A stretch of DNA of 64,000 nucleotides from Deltaproteobacteria bacterium. Lineage in GTDB: Bacteria; Myxococcota_A; Polyangia; Polyangiales; JADJMO01. The stretch spans positions 31,219-95,218 of the forward strand of contig JANYDK010000038.1 of assembly GCA_025363655.1 (NCBI GenBank), in the 5' to 3' direction. Shown here in pieces: positions 63,558 through 64,000 of the stretch. A program made the position numbers and the translations under genes. Position 1 is the first letter of the stretch; each line of letters opens with the position of its first letter. Below the pieces are notes generated by a model that did not search any database, was not told the origin of the DNA, and was given only the letters and a program-made list of their open reading frames with translations.

Positions 63558-64000
63558 GACGTGCGATCTTCGTCCTCGTCCGCCTCGCCCTTCTCGCCCT
63601 TCTCGGCCTCTTCGTCCTGCTCGTCGGCTGTCATCGGCGTCGGTCGAGAGGTCCGACGCCGCGGCGCGATGCCGTCTTCGGGAGCATGCCGCACGCGCGC
63701 CCCAACGCCGTCGAGCTCGATCGAGACCTCGTCTACGCACGCGCGCTCGTCACGCGAGTGACCCCAACGCCGACTGCGCCCGAGCTCGCCCGACGGAGCG
63801 TCGGTGCGCGCGTCTTTCTCACCTTCTACGCGCCCCCGCGCGAGCCGGTCGTGGCCTCGGGGCTGGGCGCGACGGTGGCGGAATCGATCGACGCTGCAGC
63901 GCGCGATGCGCTGGGAAAAGAGGTCGATTTCGGCGCGGCGCGCATCGCCCTCGACCTGGTCGTCGACGTGCGTCCGTCGAACGACGATCACCCGAGTGGC
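63554..64000 (+). CDS. Lipoprotein, N-terminal part (runs off the window)
   Basis: The first 149 codons of a predicted lipoprotein. The Leu-rich signal (LALLALLGLFVLLVGC, Cys26) is followed by a basic patch (HRRRSRG) and an alpha/beta-looking segment (GSMPHARPNAVELDRDLVYA, then VFLTFYAPPREPVV). The gene continues beyond position 64000. Its ATG overlaps the stop of the radical SAM gene (ATGA), so the two are coupled, which suggests a common pathway. No domain is recognised in the visible part. Confidence 0.78.
   Translation, partial: MRRAIFVLVRLALLALLGLFVLLVGCHRRRSRGPTPRRDAVFGSMPHARPNAVELDRDLVYARALVTRVTPTPTAPELARRSVGARVFLTFYAPPREPVVASGLGATVAESIDAAARDALGKEVDFGAARIALDLVVDVRPSNDDHPSG

Overview
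The window is GC-rich and densely packed. It is rich in predicted lipoproteins (about a dozen lipoboxes), TPR proteins, Asp/Thr-rich linkers and Cys-rich surface proteins, and it carries a Ser/Thr protein kinase facing an FHA-linked sigma-54 activator. Together these suggest a myxobacterium (Myxococcota, probably the Polyangia/Sorangiineae side). The taxon is inferred from style and gene content, since no rRNA or other decisive marker is present. I saw no tRNA, rRNA or CRISPR array.

Layout. 1-3605 (minus): the first codons of a PIN/PhoH-type protein, a spacer with a dispersed repeat, the ribosome-associated GTPase TypA/BipA, and a Cys-rich lipoprotein. 4000-18678 (plus): a probable operon of an MJ0042 zinc-ribbon/TPR membrane protein, a lipidated SppA-type signal peptide peptidase, a 2652-residue TPR protein and two lipoproteins. 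18696-21989: a secreted TPR protein facing an EpmA/GenX-like lysyl-tRNA synthetase paralogue, which overlaps a TrmH/SpoU-family methyltransferase. 22014-23016: a RAYT (REP-associated tyrosine transposase) inside nested inverted repeats, followed by two short tandem arrays, one with an exact 21-bp period. 23037-30014: an FAD oxidoreductase, then a four-gene exported set that resembles the DUF1549/DUF1501 pair common in Planctomycetes, with CxxCH motifs in the first and last proteins. 30051-35419 (minus): LOG-ureD-ureAB(fused)-ureC-ureF-ureG. There is no ureE, but UreG has a very His-rich N-terminus. 36090-41580: a Tol-Pal operon in the order pal-tolQ-tolR-tolA-tolB plus a lipoprotein. 42178-49684: a 960-aa lipoprotein, an 1158-aa metzincin-type zinc protease and a glycine-rich outer-membrane beta-barrel, closed by an intrinsic terminator. 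49780-54440: small lipoprotein, PEGA/TPR protein and Ser/Thr kinase, divergent from an FHA-sigma-54 regulator. 54442-54602: 73-bp tandem repeats. 54614-57159 (minus): CBM9-like lipoprotein, crotonase, PilZ-like protein. 57279-64000: transaldolase, aldose-1-epimerase-like protein, gluzincin-type lipoprotein, alpha/beta hydrolase, two small unknowns, a radical SAM/SPASM protein and the start of another lipoprotein.

How the genes work together. Cell-envelope biology dominates: Tol-Pal envelope tethering, membrane proteolysis (SppA, the metzincin, the gluzincin) and many outer-membrane lipoproteins. Urease with its assembly factors is the clearest metabolic module, and its coupling to a LOG nucleotide phosphoribohydrolase hints at nucleobase-nitrogen recycling. 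The parts I would look at first for undescribed biology are the lipoprotein/metzincin/barrel operon, the RAYT element with its 21-bp array, and the 73-bp repeat that recurs at both ends of the window.
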